This document shows, in pieces, positions 32,349 to 33,261 of a stretch of 33,261 nt of DNA; position 1 is the stretch's first letter; each line of letters starts with the position of its first letter. This DNA is from an uncultured Chloroflexota bacterium (GTDB taxonomy: Bacteria; Chloroflexota; Anaerolineae; Anaerolineales; Anaerolineaceae): positions 1-33,261 of the forward strand of contig CACYHU010000021.1 of assembly GCA_902774215.1 (NCBI GenBank). Reading direction: 5' to 3'. The translations under genes were made by a program, and so were the position numbers. The notes beneath the pieces are model-generated. The model was given only the letters and a program-made list of their open reading frames with translations, searched no databases and was not told where the DNA came from.

Positions 32349-33261
32349 AGAAAAAGGTTTTGTTTTTGATCCATGATCTTGGACCGGGTGGTGCGGAAAA
32401 GGTCCTCGTTAATCTTGTCAACGGTCTTGATAAGAGCAAATTTGATGTTTCTCTGCGAACGCTTTTTGACTGGGGCCCAAACCGTGAAATGCTTGCTTCT
32501 GATGTTGCCTATTCATCATGGATCGGGCGGGATGTTCCGGCGAATTCCTACTGGATGAAACTCTGGACACCGGAACAGTTATATAAAAAAATTATCCCGG
32601 AGCAATATGATATCGTGGTTTCATTTCTTGAAGGCCCGTCTGCCCGGGTTATCGGAGGCTGTCCGGAGAATCAGGGTACTAAAGTTATAAGCTGGATCCA
32701 TACCCCTGTTCTCTCTGATAAAAAGTATACGGAAGGATTTCGAAGCTCTGAGGAAGCGGATCAATGTTACGGCAGGGCTGACATGATTGTCTTTGTTTCC
32801 GAAGATGTAAAGCAGGCGTTTGTGAAGTTCCATGTTCCGGAGAAACAAAGTATGATCCTGTATAATATTTTCGAAAGTGAAAAAATTCGTTCTCTTGCGG
32901 GGATCGAACCTTATGGTATTGTGATGGATCCGGAACAGATGAACTGGTGCGGGGTTGGAAAATTGCTTCCGCTGAAAGGATGGAATCGGATGCTTTCCAT
33001 TCAAAAAAGGCTGACTGAAAGCGGTTTCCCTTCTCATTTTTATCTAATAGGGGACGGTCCCCAACGCCGGGAGCTTGAGCATATGGCTGCAGATCTCAAA
33101 ATATCAGACTCTGTAACATTCACCGGCTATCTGAAAAATCCTTATGCGGTTATTTCACGATGTATGCTCTACGTTTGCGCCAGTGAACGCGAAGGTTTTT
33201 CAACAGCTGCTGCAGAAGCTCTTTTGTGCGGAACACCTGTGTGTACTGTTAATGTCGGCGG
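32345..33261 (+). CDS. Glycosyltransferase family 4 (GT-B), 3' end beyond the window
   Basis: An ATG at 32345 overlaps the stop of the GT2 gene (ATGA at 32345-32348) and opens a frame that runs to the window edge (305 codons, no stop). The protein starts KKKVLFLIHDLGPGGAEKVL, the glycine-rich N-terminal loop with GGAEK typical of GT4. It continues with FYLIGDGPQRREL, VTFTGYLKNPY and the ASEREGFSTAAAEALLCGTPV nucleotide-sugar motif (E-x7-E) of the C-terminal domain. This is the fourth gene of the coupled cluster. The missing C-terminus probably amounts to some 60-80 residues. Confidence 0.9.
   Translation, partial: MKKKVLFLIHDLGPGGAEKVLVNLVNGLDKSKFDVSLRTLFDWGPNREMLASDVAYSSWIGRDVPANSYWMKLWTPEQLYKKIIPEQYDIVVSFLEGPSARVIGGCPENQGTKVISWIHTPVLSDKKYTEGFRSSEEADQCYGRADMIVFVSEDVKQAFVKFHVPEKQSMILYNIFESEKIRSLAGIEPYGIVMDPEQMNWCGVGKLLPLKGWNRMLSIQKRLTESGFPSHFYLIGDGPQRRELEHMAADLKISDSVTFTGYLKNPYAVISRCMLYVCASEREGFSTAAAEALLCGTPVCTVNVG

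Noticed and set aside
33050..33066. GGGGACGGTCCCC palindrome considered as a regulatory site
   Set aside because: It codes for the conserved GDGP loop of a GT4 enzyme in frame; only its identity with 193-209 is noted.

Overview
The window is a stretch of bacterial chromosome of moderate GC with dense, mostly housekeeping gene content and no rRNA, tRNA, CRISPR array, phage or transposase gene that I can recognise. The best guess for the host is a Chloroflexota bacterium of the Anaerolineae type. This is an inference from three things: a sortase domain preceded by an LPxTGF motif, a large stand-alone HerA/DUF87-like ATPase, and an acidic membrane protein with a C-terminal domain I associate with that group. 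Nothing in the window proves the taxonomy.

Layout. Positions 1-72 hold the start of a minus-strand gene cut by the window edge. Positions 451-2973 encode a secreted protein that joins a Big-like domain, a subtilisin protease, an LPKTG sorting motif and a complete sortase domain. Positions 2974-3261 hold inverted 7-bp repeat arrays around a mobile-type repeat, and run into a minus-strand DarT-like ADP-ribosyltransferase with no visible antitoxin. Next come a HerA-like ATPase (minus), a HAD phosphatase (minus), an MBL-fold hydrolase (plus), an ABC exporter plus a YdjM-like membrane protein (plus), and rnc-smc (plus), which converge on rplY. Then follows a minus-strand yacL-cysS-rlmB operon. After that are a 642-residue membrane protein with a long acidic linker and an AbiEi-like antitoxin gene overlapping an unusual partner gene (both plus). 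A minus-strand glycerol catabolism operon (glpK, two flavoprotein genes, a DUF1667 gene) and a flavin split-barrel protein follow. The window closes with a translationally coupled polysaccharide cluster (wecC-wecB-GT2-GT4, plus), cut by the end.

How the genes work together. The rnc-smc and yacL-cysS-rlmB blocks are remnants of widely conserved gene orders. The glp operon should take glycerol to glycerol-3-phosphate and oxidise it with a flavoprotein/iron-sulfur complex. The last cluster should make UDP-ManNAc and UDP-ManNAcA and pass sugars to glycosyltransferases for a surface polysaccharide.

The observations most worth a second look are the protease-LPKTG-sortase fusion, the AbiEi gene whose partner lacks the usual nucleotidyltransferase motifs, the orphan DarT-like gene, a long hairpin in the rnc leader that could be an RNase III self-regulation site, three promoters whose -10 boxes sit exactly 7 nt before a start codon (leaderless transcripts), and a MITE-like family with three copies in the window.
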